Counted from the stretch's first letter, positions 24,792 through 34,254 are shown. The stretch is 64,000 bases of DNA from an uncultured Prevotellaceae bacterium (GCA_900318205.1 ONJS01000008.1:248001-312000); one strand, 5' to 3'. Notes: generated by a model from the sequence alone, not told the origin. Translations and numbers: made by a program.

Positions 24792-25682
24792 ATGGAAGAA
24801 GATCGCCGCAAACATAGCCTCTGGGCACTGCTGCTGACCCTGCTCCTCACGGTGGGGACACTGGCACTGTTGCTGCGCTTCACCTTGCGCTATGAGCAGT
24901 TGCCTGACAGGCCAGACCTGACGCAGCTCGCACAGGACTCCATCCTGTTCGGCGGAGACTATGTGATGCTGGGCAACACCCTCGACAACGTGCAGAACGA
25001 CCTAATGGACGAGGAGTCGGCCGAGCCCAGTGCATCACCCGAACAGGGCGATGAACCCGACATCGATGCCGATGATCTGGAAGACGCGGGCGAAGCCAAC
25101 CAGAAGACTCCACCCCTGGTGACGCAGAAGACCGAGTCTCCCCACAAGGTGAAAGAACAGCCCAAGGAAGCCGAGCCCAAGAAGTCGGGTCCTGTCAAGG
25201 AGAATGAAAAGAAGGTCGAGAAGCCCAAAGCCAAGGACAAAAAAGCCGAGGCTCAGGAGACCAAGTCCAAGAACACCAGCGAGCAGAAGACTCCGACCAG
25301 CAGCGCCGCCGACAACAGGGTGAAAAACGCCTTCGGCAGCGGTAAGGGACAAGGTGGAGGCCAGCAAGGTGCAGCCAGTGGCAATTCCAGCCAAGGCGTT
25401 CTCGCCGGCAAGCCCGGTGTGACAGGACTGGCAGGTTATACCCTTGAATACTGGGCTAAACCCGTCCCCAACAGCAAATGGTCGGGCCGTGTGATGGTAC
25501 GCGTCACTGTTGACCCGAGGGGCAGAGTCACCTCGGCCAAAGCAACGGGTGCTACCGGTGACCTCGCCTCGCATCCTGAGGTGCGCCGCGCCTGCGAACA
25601 GGCAGCCTTGAAGTCACAATTCTCGGTTCCCAAGAACACCATGACCGAGGGTATCGGTACCGTGACCTACATCTGGCACTGA
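24792..25682 (+). CDS. tonB: TonB-family energy transducer
   Basis: This 296-residue protein has an N-terminal membrane helix (SLWALLLTLLLTVGTLALLL) and an acidic, then Lys/Glu/Pro-rich periplasm-spanning stretch from about 75 to 180. A Gly/Gln/Ser linker follows, then a C-terminal TonB domain (SGRVMVRVTVDPRGRVTSAK... ACEQAALKSQF). It transmits force to outer-membrane receptors. It is the last gene of the exbB-exbD-tonB set and is followed by a terminator. Confidence 0.92.
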   Translation: MEEDRRKHSLWALLLTLLLTVGTLALLLRFTLRYEQLPDRPDLTQLAQDSILFGGDYVMLGNTLDNVQNDLMDEESAEPSASPEQGDEPDIDADDLEDAGEANQKTPPLVTQKTESPHKVKEQPKEAEPKKSGPVKENEKKVEKPKAKDKKAEAQETKSKNTSEQKTPTSSAADNRVKNAFGSGKGQGGGQQGAASGNSSQGVLAGKPGVTGLAGYTLEYWAKPVPNSKWSGRVMVRVTVDPRGRVTSAKATGATGDLASHPEVRRACEQAALKSQFSVPKNTMTEGIGTVTYIWH

Positions 25683-25707
25683 TGCCTCGTCATAAAGATT
25701 ATCACAG

Positions 25708-25740
25708 GAAACCCTACTGCACATTTTGCGGTAGGGTTTC
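25708..25740 (+). terminator. Rho-independent terminator after tonB
   Basis: GAAACCCTAC (25708-25717) pairs exactly with GTAGGGTTTC (25731-25740) and is followed by TTGCT. Confidence 0.8.
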
Positions 25741-25811
25741 TTGCTGAGGGTACATCCCACCTGCCATCAGTCCCTGTTCATTGAATCAATATCATGAATT
25801 GCTGAAAAAAT

Positions 25812-25842
25812 TTTGTGGTATAATGAGGTTTTTCTACTTTTG
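25812..25842 (+). promoter_or_regulatory. Promoter of the LytS-like kinase gene
   Basis: TTTG at 25812-25815, 19 bp, then TACTTTTG at 25835-25842. It lies inside the longer open frame, so it argues that translation starts at the ATG at 25874. Confidence 0.75.
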
Positions 25843-25873
25843 TTTCTGGAATAACAAGGAAAAGCAGCAACCC

Positions 25874-26986
25874 ATGAGCAATTATTACAAGCAGACCAAA
25901 CAGGAGACCATCATCTACACGATTGTGTGGTTTGTCTTTTTCTTGGCCCCCCTTGCAGAATTTGTCTTCAATTATGACCATGAGCACTCTTTTTGGATCA
26001 AGAACGGGTTGCTTGACACATGGGCACACTTGCTGCTCTTCTTCATAGCCTTCCTCATCCACAACCACATTCTTGCCCCCATCCTGGTGAAACAGAAGAA
26101 AGTAACGAAATACATCATCTGCAGTGTCACCGTTATCGCTTTGTTCCAAAGTGCCCAATGCATCCATAAGCCCAACCACATGCCCAATCACGCAGAGCAA
26201 AACAATCCTGTCGAGGTAGCGCCACCTCCCCCTAACGGACGCCCACCCATCGACAGACATGATATCTCCATGTTCATTCTCGTCATCATGATGATGGGTG
26301 CCAACCTGGGTGTGAAGACCTATTTCCAGAACGAGGAGGAGAAGAAGCATCTGGCCAAGCTCAAGGAGCAGAGCCTGAAGCAGGAACTTGACTACCTGCG
26401 TTACCAGATCAACCCTCACTTCATCATGAACACGCTGAACAATATCCACGCACTGGTGGACATTGACCCCGAGCAGGCCAAGGACAGCATTGTGGATATG
26501 TCCAGGATGATGCGCTACCTGCTCTACGAGAGCGATAACCATTGTGTGTCGCTCAACAAGGCGATTGTCTTCCTGAAGAAGTACTTGAACCTGATGAAGT
26601 TGCGTTATACCGACATGGTCAACGTCAACCTTGACGTACCCGAGTCATGTCCCGAAGATATTGCAATTGTGCCACTGGTGTTCATCCCCTTTGTAGAGAA
26701 CGCATTCAAGCATGGCGTGTCCTATGACAAGCCGTCAACCATCAACATCGATATTGAGAAGAAAGGCGACCGCCTGCTGTTCCACTGCAACAACACCAAG
26801 AGCAACGCCAAGCACGAATATGGAGGCGTGGGGTTGAGCAACGTGACCAAGCGCTTGGAACTCATCTACGGCAACGACTACACACTTGACATTAACGATG
26901 GCGAGGAGACCTATGACGTGCTGCTTAATCTTCCCGCCAAGTGTCCTAAGGAGTTTGCCGCTGCCGATCAACAACCCTCGGCCTAA
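25874..26986 (+). CDS. LytS-type sensor histidine kinase
   Basis: The ATG at 25874 gives 370 residues; an in-frame TTG at 25781 lies upstream of the promoter and is rejected. Four hydrophobic segments occupy roughly residues 10-170, with a Pro/Asn-rich loop of about 30 residues. A short coiled coil precedes the His_kinase domain with INPHFIMNTLNNIHAL (phospho-His) and the ATPase box VENAFKHGVSYD, ending in GGVGLSNVTKRLELIYG. It passes phosphate to the LytTR regulator encoded 32 nt downstream. The signal is unknown. Confidence 0.92.
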   Translation: MSNYYKQTKQETIIYTIVWFVFFLAPLAEFVFNYDHEHSFWIKNGLLDTWAHLLLFFIAFLIHNHILAPILVKQKKVTKYIICSVTVIALFQSAQCIHKPNHMPNHAEQNNPVEVAPPPPNGRPPIDRHDISMFILVIMMMGANLGVKTYFQNEEEKKHLAKLKEQSLKQELDYLRYQINPHFIMNTLNNIHALVDIDPEQAKDSIVDMSRMMRYLLYESDNHCVSLNKAIVFLKKYLNLMKLRYTDMVNVNLDVPESCPEDIAIVPLVFIPFVENAFKHGVSYDKPSTINIDIEKKGDRLLFHCNNTKSNAKHEYGGVGLSNVTKRLELIYGNDYTLDINDGEETYDVLLNLPAKCPKEFAAADQQPSA

Positions 26987-27018
26987 CAAATACAAATCCA
27001 CCTAAACCCGACAGAATT

Positions 27019-27762
27019 ATGATAAAATGCATTGCCATAGACGATGAACCACTGGCCCTGAAGAAGCTGGTGACTTATATCAAGAAAATTCCCTATCTGG
27101 AACTGGTAGCCCAGTGCCACAGTGCTATTGAGGCCCAGAAAGTTATTGACCAGCAAGAGGTAGAAGCCATCTTCCTGGATATCAACATGCCGGATCTCAA
27201 CGGCATGGACTTTGCCAAGTCGTTGGAACAGGACCACAGCAAGGGACCGGTGTTGGTCTTCACAACAGCCTACAGCGAGTATGCCATCGAGGGCTACAAA
27301 GCCAATGGCGTAGGGTATCTGTTGAAGCCCTACGGTTTTGACGAGTTTGAAGCCGCAGCCCAGAAGGTGAAAGACGTCTGTGAAATCCGCCAGCAGGCCA
27401 AGGACGAGGTCTCCACCCAAATTGGAGACGACGGCATCATCTATGTCAAGAGCGACTACAAGATTGTTCGCATCAACATCGAGCAGATCCGCTACATCGA
27501 GGCGATGAGCGAGTACTTGAGGATCTCGTGTGAGGGTAAAGACAAACCTGTTATTGTGCTGCTTAGCATGAAGAAGATTGAGGAGCACTTGCCCTCCAAC
27601 AAGTTCATGCGCATCCACCGTTCCTTTATCATCAACCTCGACAAAGTCAGCGAGGTAAAGAAAAACCATGTGCTGATGGAAGGAGACGTGTCGTTGCCCA
27701 TTGGCGACAATTACAAGGATGCGTTCATTAACTACCTCAATAGCAAGATATTGACAAAATAA
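27019..27762 (+). CDS. LytTR-family response regulator
   Basis: This 247-residue regulator has a receiver domain with acidic pair D8-D9, phospho-acceptor D54 (IFLDINMPDLNG) and conserved K103 in LLKPYGFDEF. The C-terminal LytTR DNA-binding domain (about 140-247) shows YVKSDYKIVRI, YIEAMSEYL and FMRIHRSFIINL. It forms a two-gene operon with the kinase before it and is closed by a terminator. LytTR systems in Bacteroidetes often control envelope or polysaccharide genes; no target is visible here. Confidence 0.94.
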   Translation: MIKCIAIDDEPLALKKLVTYIKKIPYLELVAQCHSAIEAQKVIDQQEVEAIFLDINMPDLNGMDFAKSLEQDHSKGPVLVFTTAYSEYAIEGYKANGVGYLLKPYGFDEFEAAAQKVKDVCEIRQQAKDEVSTQIGDDGIIYVKSDYKIVRINIEQIRYIEAMSEYLRISCEGKDKPVIVLLSMKKIEEHLPSNKFMRIHRSFIINLDKVSEVKKNHVLMEGDVSLPIGDNYKDAFINYLNSKILTK

Positions 27763-27788
27763 TATTTTTCTCATAGTATTTTATTCAT

Positions 27789-27821
27789 GGGGAGGCACAC
27801 GCGAGAAGCGCATGCCTCCCC
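27789..27821 (+). terminator. Rho-independent terminator after the two-component operon
   Basis: GGGGAGGCA (27789-27797) pairs with TGCCTCCCC (27813-27821), followed by CCTTATTTT. Confidence 0.8.
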
Positions 27822-27895
27822 CCTTATTTTATGCTGTTTTTGGCCACATTGCGTCAAATAATTGGGTTGCAGTTGGGTGATAGCAGGATTTTTTG

Positions 27896-27903
27896 TAATT
27901 TTG
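27896..27903 (+). promoter_or_regulatory. Promoter of pheT
   Basis: TAATTTTG at 27896-27903 fits the -7 element, with a weaker GTTG at 27872-27875 at the right distance. The ATG follows 36 nt downstream. Confidence 0.55.
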
Positions 27904-27939
27904 CACGTTTTTAAGCGAAAATAATTCTTATTCAAGACT

Positions 27940-30405
27940 ATGAATATTTCCTACAAGTGGCTCAAACGCTATATTGACACCGACATGACACCCGAGCAGG
28001 TGGCAGAGGCATTGACCTCGTTAGGCCTGGAAGTGGGTGCTGTAGAACAAGTAGAAACCATTAAGGGCGGCCTGCGCGGCCTGGTCGTAGGACAGGTAAT
28101 GACCTGCATCGATCACCCCAACAGTGACCACCTGCACATTACCACCGTCAATTTGGGAGATGGCAACGATCCCGTACAGATCGTGTGCGGCGCCCCCAAT
28201 GTGGCAGCAGGCCAGAAGGTCATCGTCGCCACCCTGGGCACCAAACTCTATGACGGTGATCAGGAATTTACCATCAAGCGCAGCAAGATGCGTGGTGAGG
28301 AGTCACTGGGCATGATCTGTGCCGAGGACGAGATTGGCGTGGGCACCAGCCACGACGGTATCATCGTCCTGCCCGAGGATGCTGTGGTGGGCACTCCCGC
28401 TGCCGACTACTACGGCATTGAGGACGATTACCTCATTGAGGTGGATCTGACCCCCAACCGCATCGACGGCGGTTCGCACTACGGTGTAGCCCGTGACCTG
28501 GCTGCATGGATGAAGCGCCATGGCATGGAGGTGAACCTGCACAAGCCTAGCGTGGACGGCTTTGCCATCGACCGCCAGGACGGCGGCATCCCCGTCACCG
28601 TTGAGAATGCCGAGGCTTGCCCCCGCTATGCAGGCTTGACCCTGCGCGGCGTGAAGGTTCAGGAGAGCCCCAAGTGGCTCAAGGACCTGCTGCTCGCCGT
28701 GGGTCAGCGTCCCATCAACAACATCGTTGATATCACCAACTATATACTGCTGGGCACCGGACAACCCATGCACTGCTTTGACCTGAGCAAGGTCAAGGGC
28801 GACCGCGTGGTTGTCAAGACCGTAGCTGCCGGCACCAAGTTCACCACTCTTGACGGTGTGGAGCGCACGTTGACCGACCGCGACCTGATGATCTGCAACG
28901 GCGAGGAGCCGATGTGCATCGGTGGTGTATTCGGCGGTCTGGACTCGGGTGTTACCGAGACAACTACCGACGTGTTCCTGGAGTCAGCCTATTTCCACCC
29001 CACGTGGATCCGCAAGACGGCTCGCCGCTTCGGTCTGAATACCGATGCCTCGTTCCGCTTTGAGCGCGGTATCGACCCCAATGAGGTGATTTATAACATG
29101 AAGCTTGCCGCTATGCTCGTCAAGGAGCTGGCAGGCGGTGAAATCTGTGGCGACATCATCGATGTGAAGGCACATGACTTCCCCGGCTTCCCCGTTGAGC
29201 TGCACTACGACTACGTGAAACGCCTCATCGGTAAAGAGATTCCCCATGACGTGATTCGTGACATCGTCAAGAGCCTGGAGATGGAAATCACTGCCGAGGA
29301 CGACGAGAAGCTCAACCTCGTTGTGCCCACCTACCGCGTTGACGTTCGTCGCCCCTGTGACGTGGTCGAGGACATCCTGCGCGTGTATGGCTACAACAAC
29401 GTCGAGTTCACCGATGAAGTACACGGCAGCCTGTCGAACAAGACCGACGTGGACTTCCGTGACGACATGCAGGAGACCGTGAGCAATCAGCTCACCAGCG
29501 TGGGCTACCACGAGATGATGAACAACTCGTTGACCGTGGGCGCCTACTACGAGGGCCTGACGACCTATCCCGCTGAGCTGTGCGTACGCATCATGAACCC
29601 CTTGAGCAGCGACCTGAATGTTATGCGCCAGACGTTGCTGTTCGGCGGTCTGGAGAGCATCGCCCGCAACATCAACCACAAGAACGCCAACCTCAGGCTT
29701 TATGAGTTCGGCAACGTCTATAGCCACGACGGCAGCATCAGCCAGGAGGAAAAAGCCCTCGCCCCCTACAGCGAGAGCACCCAGATGGGCCTGTGGCTGA
29801 GCGGCAACAACCATGACGAGTCATGGGCCGACAAGGTGAGGGCGCTCAACGTCTATGACCTGAAGGCCGACTTCGAGAACGTGCTTACCAACATGGGCAT
29901 CAACCTGCGCGACCTGGTCGTTGAGCAGCATGAGGACGAAATCCTCAATCCCGCCTTGCGCTACAGCAACCGTGGTGGCAAGACCATCGCCGTGATGGGT
30001 GTCGTTGACGAGGCACTGGCCAAGAAATTTGACGTGGACCAGCCCGTCTATTACGCTCAGGTGAACTGGAACCTCGCCTGCAAGCTGGCGATGAAGAAGG
30101 ACATCAAGTACAGCGACCTGCCCAAGACACTGCCCCTGCGCCGCGACCTGGCGCTGCTGGTGGATCGTCAAGTGACCTATGACGACATCCGCCGCGTGGT
30201 CGAGAGCAGCGAGAAGAAACTGTTGAAGTCGATGACCCTGTTTGACGTCTATGAGAGCAACAAGCTGGAGGCTGGAAAGAAATCCTATGCCATCAGCATG
30301 ATTCTCCAGGATAACGAGAAGACGCTCAACGACAAGCAGATCGACGCCATCATGAACAAGATCATCAAGAACTTGGAGACCCAGTTGGGTGCAAAGCTTA
30401 GGTGA
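27940..30405 (+). CDS. pheT: Phenylalanyl-tRNA synthetase beta subunit
   Basis: This 821-residue subunit pairs with PheS to charge tRNA-Phe. Domains in order are the N-terminal B1 segment, an EMAP-type tRNA-binding domain (HPNSDHLHITTVNLG... QIVCGAPNVAAGQKV) and the B3/B4 editing region. These are followed by B5, the core-like domain and the C-terminal ferredoxin-fold anticodon-binding domain (SDLPKTLPLRRDLALLVD). Length is full for a bacterial PheT. pheS is not adjacent, which is usual in Bacteroidetes. It has its own promoter. Confidence 0.97.
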   Translation: MNISYKWLKRYIDTDMTPEQVAEALTSLGLEVGAVEQVETIKGGLRGLVVGQVMTCIDHPNSDHLHITTVNLGDGNDPVQIVCGAPNVAAGQKVIVATLGTKLYDGDQEFTIKRSKMRGEESLGMICAEDEIGVGTSHDGIIVLPEDAVVGTPAADYYGIEDDYLIEVDLTPNRIDGGSHYGVARDLAAWMKRHGMEVNLHKPSVDGFAIDRQDGGIPVTVENAEACPRYAGLTLRGVKVQESPKWLKDLLLAVGQRPINNIVDITNYILLGTGQPMHCFDLSKVKGDRVVVKTVAAGTKFTTLDGVERTLTDRDLMICNGEEPMCIGGVFGGLDSGVTETTTDVFLESAYFHPTWIRKTARRFGLNTDASFRFERGIDPNEVIYNMKLAAMLVKELAGGEICGDIIDVKAHDFPGFPVELHYDYVKRLIGKEIPHDVIRDIVKSLEMEITAEDDEKLNLVVPTYRVDVRRPCDVVEDILRVYGYNNVEFTDEVHGSLSNKTDVDFRDDMQETVSNQLTSVGYHEMMNNSLTVGAYYEGLTTYPAELCVRIMNPLSSDLNVMRQTLLFGGLESIARNINHKNANLRLYEFGNVYSHDGSISQEEKALAPYSESTQMGLWLSGNNHDESWADKVRALNVYDLKADFENVLTNMGINLRDLVVEQHEDEILNPALRYSNRGGKTIAVMGVVDEALAKKFDVDQPVYYAQVNWNLACKLAMKKDIKYSDLPKTLPLRRDLALLVDRQVTYDDIRRVVESSEKKLLKSMTLFDVYESNKLEAGKKSYAISMILQDNEKTLNDKQIDAIMNKIIKNLETQLGAKLR

Positions 30406-30412
30406 TTCTTTA

Positions 30413-30480
30413 TTAGGCTTTAGGCGTTAGGCGTTAGGGGTTAGATGTTAGACTTTAGACGTTAGACCTTAGACGTTAGG
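30413..30480. repeat. TTAG-rich degenerate tandem tract
   Basis: About ten consecutive units of the pattern GNNTTAGRC (GGCGTTAG, GACTTTAG, GACGTTAG) lie between pheT and the YebC gene. No ORF or stem is obvious. It is the longest of five such tracts in the window. Confidence 0.6.
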
Positions 30481-30526
30481 GCCTGGAAGATAAGAGAATA
30501 TTTTAATCTTTAAACTACATAATAAA

Positions 30527-31264
30527 ATGGGAAGAGCTTTTGAATACCGCAAAGCAAGAAAGATGAAACGCTGGGGCAGCATGTCCCGCACCTTTACCAG
30601 AATCGGCAAGGAAATCACCATCGCTGTTAAGGCTGGTGGTCCTGATGCTGAAGGTAACTCCCGCCTGCGTGCGCTCATCGCCAACGCCAAGGCAGCCAAC
30701 ATGCCCAAGGAGAATATCGAGCGCGCTATCAAGCGTGCCAGCGAGAAGGATGCTGGCGACTACAAGGAGGTAATCTATGAGGGATTTGGCCCTCACGGCA
30801 TTGCTGTCCTGGTCGAGACCGCTACCGACAACACCACCCGCACCGTTGCCAACCTGCGCAACTACTTCAACAAGAAGGGTGGCTCGCTGGGCAATTCGGG
30901 CAGTGTAGCCTTCATGTTCAGCCACAAGTGCTATTTCCACGTTGCCCCCAAGGCCGATGTTGATCCCGATGAGCTCGAGCTCGAATTGATCGACTGCGGT
31001 GCCGAGGAGTTTGCCATCGACGAGGAAGAAATGCTCGTATCGGGCGACTTCGCTTCCAACGGTGACATCATGAAGTATCTCGAGGACAACGGTTTTGAGA
31101 TCAAGAGCAGTGAGTTCGTTTATGAGCCCGCCGACTACAAGGACGTGACCGATGCCGAGCGTGCCGAGGTTGAGGCCCTTATCGAAGTCCTTGAGGAGGA
31201 TGACGACGTGCAGAACGTCTTCACCACCATGGCCGAGGCCGAAGGCGGCGACGAGGAGGAGTAA
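30527..31264 (+). CDS. YebC/PmpR family DNA-binding or translation factor
   Basis: This 245-residue protein belongs to the YebC/TACO1 family. It begins MGRAFEYRKARKMKRWGSMS, a common Bacteroidetes variant of the GHSKWANIKHRK start, and continues with KEITIAVKAGGPDAEGNSRLR and NMPKENIERAIKRASEKD. Members act as transcription regulators or help ribosomes on proline-rich stretches, and this sequence does not tell which. It stands alone and ends at a terminator. Confidence 0.93.
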   Translation: MGRAFEYRKARKMKRWGSMSRTFTRIGKEITIAVKAGGPDAEGNSRLRALIANAKAANMPKENIERAIKRASEKDAGDYKEVIYEGFGPHGIAVLVETATDNTTRTVANLRNYFNKKGGSLGNSGSVAFMFSHKCYFHVAPKADVDPDELELELIDCGAEEFAIDEEEMLVSGDFASNGDIMKYLEDNGFEIKSSEFVYEPADYKDVTDAERAEVEALIEVLEEDDDVQNVFTTMAEAEGGDEEE

Positions 31265-31284
31265 TCCCTTTTTCAGACGACTAG

Positions 31285-31321
31285 GACAACTGTGACAAAT
31301 CTTGTTGCAGTTGTCTTTTTT
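31285..31321 (+). terminator. Rho-independent terminator after the YebC gene
   Basis: GACAACTG (31285-31292) pairs with CAGTTGTC (31308-31315), followed by six T residues. Confidence 0.88.
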
Positions 31322-31567
31322 AACATGAGTTCGACGAAAATAAGTTGCTGATACTCAACTCCTCCCTTAAGATAGGGGAGGTGCCCGTTAGGGCGGAGGA
31401 GTATGATTTGCCCTCGAATCACTTCTTCTTGGGACATCAACGCCCCCTGGCCCCCTCTAATCGCTCCCCCTCCTCCGCCCTTCGGGCACCTCCCCCCAGG
31501 CGGGGGAGGAGTTGGGAGTTGCTAACGCACTGATTGACAATCAATAATTTCATCGAACTCACGTTTT
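31321..31567. mobile_element. MITE-like element, second copy with different interior
   Basis: The left end AACATGAGTTCGACGAAAAT and the reverse complement of the right end (AACGTGAGTTCGATGAAATT) match the ends of the element at 14396-14595. The left 40 nt (through CTGATACTCAA) and right GCTAAC region are shared, while the interior here is a C/G-rich palindromic block (GGGGAGGTGCCCG with CGGGCACCTCCCC). It also contains CAACGCCCCCT at 31438, recurring at 63809. Open frames crossing it are not credible genes. Confidence 0.65.
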
Positions 31568-31600
31568 TTACGAGCCGGTGGCTCGTACTACTACGACATA

Positions 31601-31639
31601 TCAAAAAAGGAGGCCCACAAAGGGTCTCCTTTTTTTGAT
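31601..31639 (-). terminator. Bidirectional terminator at the end of the minus-strand operon
   Basis: TCAAAAAAGGAG-G-CCC (31601-31615) pairs with GGG-T-CTCCTTTTTTTGA, giving a long stem with A/T-rich base. On the minus strand it gives a GC stem followed by T residues just after the stop at 31656. A second hairpin ACGAGCC/GGCTCGT lies at 31570-31586. Confidence 0.8.
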
Positions 31640-31655
31640 GGTGGGTGAGAGGGGG

Positions 31656-33008
31656 TTAGTAGGCGACTTCGATGAGGCGCTCGTCACTGTTGTTGAGGGT
31701 GGTGTAGCCGTCGGCAATGGTGAGGGTGCCTTCAATGTCGATGGCGCGGCCATTGGGTGCACAACTGTAGAAGGAGCCGCCCTGGATGGTACAGTCGGTA
31801 TCACACTTCACACCCTTGGGGTCGACGGTGTTCTTCTTGCCAGTCACGACGACATTGAGCTCGCCGCCAGTGAAAAGGAGCGGCTGTGCCACATTGATAC
31901 CCTTAGCATCATTGCCGGTGCACTTGATGTTGAGCGTGCCTCCGGTCATGGTGATATTCCAATCGGCCTTCACACCTGCCACTCCCGTTGAGACCTCATT
32001 GCCCTGTTCATCAAGTTCAAGCCGTGAAGTGCCACTGGTGATGATGGTCGTGCGTCCACCGGTGATGTACACGAGGCTATCGCAATTGATGCCCTTGGCA
32101 CCGTCGGCAGCGATTTCCATGTTGATGACACCACCCTTGATATAGACGTAATCCTTGGCCTTGATGCCGTGACCGCTGGTACTGTTCATGTAGAGCTGGC
32201 ATCCTGGACGCACAAAGACGTAGTCATCGCTTGCCATGCAGTGCTTGCCCACGCTGTAGATGTCCAGCCTACCCTTACCGCTGACGAGGATCTGACCCTC
32301 GCTGAAGAGGGCGCCCTTCTGGTCCTCGCCGTCAACCATGGTGTAGTTCTCGCCGTCACGCAGGGTGTTGACCGTGCCCGCGTTGAGCACGAGATAGAAC
32401 GACTTGCCGCACTGGTTGTTGATGGCGGCACCCGTAGGATTGGTGATGTCCGCACCATTCAGTTGCAGCTGGAACTTCTTATCGCCATAGAACTTGAGCG
32501 AACCGTTGGGCGTAGTGCCAGTCACGATGTAACGTACACGCTTTGCCGTACTGGTTATCGTCACATGAGCACCGTCGATAGCCACAAATACCGAACTGGG
32601 ATTGCCCGTCACCGTAGCCGTTTCTCCATCAAAGGTGATGTTCACCGTAGTGGACCATGACGTGTTTTCCACATAGTCGCCATAGTCTTCCTCGTCTTCA
32701 TCTTCCTGGATGACCTCGGTCCCCTCAGTCAGAGCAGAGAAGTCTAGCTCAATGTCCTTGGGCGTGAGTTCATCAACCACACCGCCACCCAAGATGATAT
32801 CGATGAGGGCATTCACGTCGCTGATGTTGATTTCGCCGTCACCGTTCACGTCGCCAGCGGCGCCACTGTCCTCACTCAAAATCATATCGATGAGGGCGTT
32901 CACGTCGCTGATATTGACTTCACCGTCGCTGTTTACATCGCCTGTTGCCGCAGTGGCACTAAACGCCAATGCAAAGGTCAATAAGGCAAACAGTAATATT
33001 CTCTTCAT
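31656..33008 (-). CDS. Cthe_2159-type carbohydrate-binding beta-helix protein with dockerin-like repeats
   Basis: The ATG at 33008 gives 450 residues with a signal peptide (MKRILLFALLTFALAFSATA). Two dockerin-type calcium loops follow directly: GDVNSDGEVNISDVNALIDM and GDVNGDGEINISDVNALIDI. The rest is a right-handed beta-helix-like domain of the Cthe_2159 (DUF4353) family, with repeated G-[GA]-x-I/L strands such as DAKGINVAQPLLFTGGELNV. Family members bind acidic polysaccharides with calcium. It is the last gene of the VTC operon and a paralogue of the gene before it. Dockerin-like motifs here need not imply a cellulosome. Confidence 0.82.
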   Translation of the reverse strand: MKRILLFALLTFALAFSATAATGDVNSDGEVNISDVNALIDMILSEDSGAAGDVNGDGEINISDVNALIDIILGGGVVDELTPKDIELDFSALTEGTEVIQEDEDEEDYGDYVENTSWSTTVNITFDGETATVTGNPSSVFVAIDGAHVTITSTAKRVRYIVTGTTPNGSLKFYGDKKFQLQLNGADITNPTGAAINNQCGKSFYLVLNAGTVNTLRDGENYTMVDGEDQKGALFSEGQILVSGKGRLDIYSVGKHCMASDDYVFVRPGCQLYMNSTSGHGIKAKDYVYIKGGVINMEIAADGAKGINCDSLVYITGGRTTIITSGTSRLELDEQGNEVSTGVAGVKADWNITMTGGTLNIKCTGNDAKGINVAQPLLFTGGELNVVVTGKKNTVDPKGVKCDTDCTIQGGSFYSCAPNGRAIDIEGTLTIADGYTTLNNSDERLIEVAY

Positions 33009-33039
33009 AGCTCTTCTACTGTATTTATCTTGGGGATGG

Positions 33040-34254
33040 TTAATAGGCAATGGTGATTACCTTGGGACCCTGGTCATAGGTCTTGTAGCCCGAGGCAATC
33101 AAGGTCGAACCCGACACGTCCAGGGGATCGCTGCGACGGCTGTAGGTGTAGAAATAGCCACCCGTGATAGCAAAATTACCGTCAATCTTCACCCCTCTGG
33201 GTTTCTTGATTTTCCGGGTTCCCGTGGCAACCGCCTCGAACGAGCCACCATAGACAGCCACATCCTGCTTGGCGTTCATACCCTTGCCGCCATCGCCGGT
33301 AGCCATGAGTTTGAGGATGCCGCCATTGACGTTCAACAAGGTATCGCAGTAGAGTGCGGCACAGGCTGTGGTGTCCATGACGCCATCGGTGGACTCAATC
33401 CTGCAGTCACCGTTGCTGATGGCAACAAGACGCCCACCATTGACCTGCATGAAGCCCTCGCTACGCATTCCCTTGGCACCGACGCCCGACGTCATGATGT
33501 TGATGACACCGCCGTCGATGATGATGCCGTCGTTGGCGCGCAGGCCGTCAAGGGCGCTGCTGTTTACAAACATCTTCACGCCCGGACGGATGCGGATGTA
33601 ATCGTCGCTGCGGATGCCTCCACGACCCACTGCAATGACTGACAGTTCACCCTTGCCGCTGAAGATTATCTGCCCCTCGCTGAAGAGTGCCGCCTTCTGG
33701 TCTTCCTCATCAACCATGGTGTAGTTGGTACCATCCTGCAGATGGTTGACCGTACCCTCGGCCAGCACGACATAGAGCGACTTGCTGCCCTGGTTGTTGA
33801 TGGCTGCGCCGTGGGGATTGGTGATTTCGGCACCGTTAAGCAGGATCTGGAAGCGCTTGTCGCCATAGAATTTGAGCGAGCCGTCGGTCGTCTTGCCAGT
33901 GACAATAAACTTTACGGGGCCCGACATGTTCATGACGGTGACATGAGCGCCACTGGTCTGTACCGATACGCCGGGAACAGTGCCGGCAATTGACACGTTC
34001 CCACCGTCGAAGTTGATATTGATGACCTTGTTCCAAGGTGAATTCTCCACATAGTCATTATAGGTCGAGTCACTCTCGTCAGTAACAGGCACATCAGGGG
34101 TTTCGGTCAACTCGCTGAAATCCAGCTCAATGTTGACAGGTTCAACCTGATACTGGGCGATGATGTCGGCCATGTCAGTATCATCCTTTTGGCATGACGC
34201 CATGACAAGCGTCAATGCCGAAAACAACAGGCTATAGCGTAAAAACTTCTTCAT
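33040..34254 (-). CDS. Cthe_2159-type carbohydrate-binding lipoprotein
   Basis: This 404-residue protein has an SpII signal (LTLVMASCQKDD, Cys near residue 21). The beta-helix domain shares DGSLKFYGDKRFQILLNGAEI, TNPHGAAINNQ and TMVDEEDQKAALFSEGQI with the downstream paralogue. It lacks the dockerin repeats, so lipid anchoring replaces them. It starts 5 nt after the barrel gene and ends 31 nt before the paralogue's start. Likely displayed on the cell surface. Ligand unknown. Confidence 0.82.
   Translation of the reverse strand: MKKFLRYSLLFSALTLVMASCQKDDTDMADIIAQYQVEPVNIELDFSELTETPDVPVTDESDSTYNDYVENSPWNKVININFDGGNVSIAGTVPGVSVQTSGAHVTVMNMSGPVKFIVTGKTTDGSLKFYGDKRFQILLNGAEITNPHGAAINNQGSKSLYVVLAEGTVNHLQDGTNYTMVDEEDQKAALFSEGQIIFSGKGELSVIAVGRGGIRSDDYIRIRPGVKMFVNSSALDGLRANDGIIIDGGVINIMTSGVGAKGMRSEGFMQVNGGRLVAISNGDCRIESTDGVMDTTACAALYCDTLLNVNGGILKLMATGDGGKGMNAKQDVAVYGGSFEAVATGTRKIKKPRGVKIDGNFAITGGYFYTYSRRSDPLDVSGSTLIASGYKTYDQGPKVITIAY

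Noticed and set aside
31345..31991. Plus-strand ORFs through the MITE and opposite the beta-helix genes
   Set aside because: They are antisense shadows of well-supported minus-strand genes or cross a palindromic repeat.
31656..33008. Dockerin repeats as evidence for a cellulosome
   Set aside because: Dockerin-like calcium loops are common in Bacteroidales secreted proteins without scaffoldins, and no cohesin gene is in the window.
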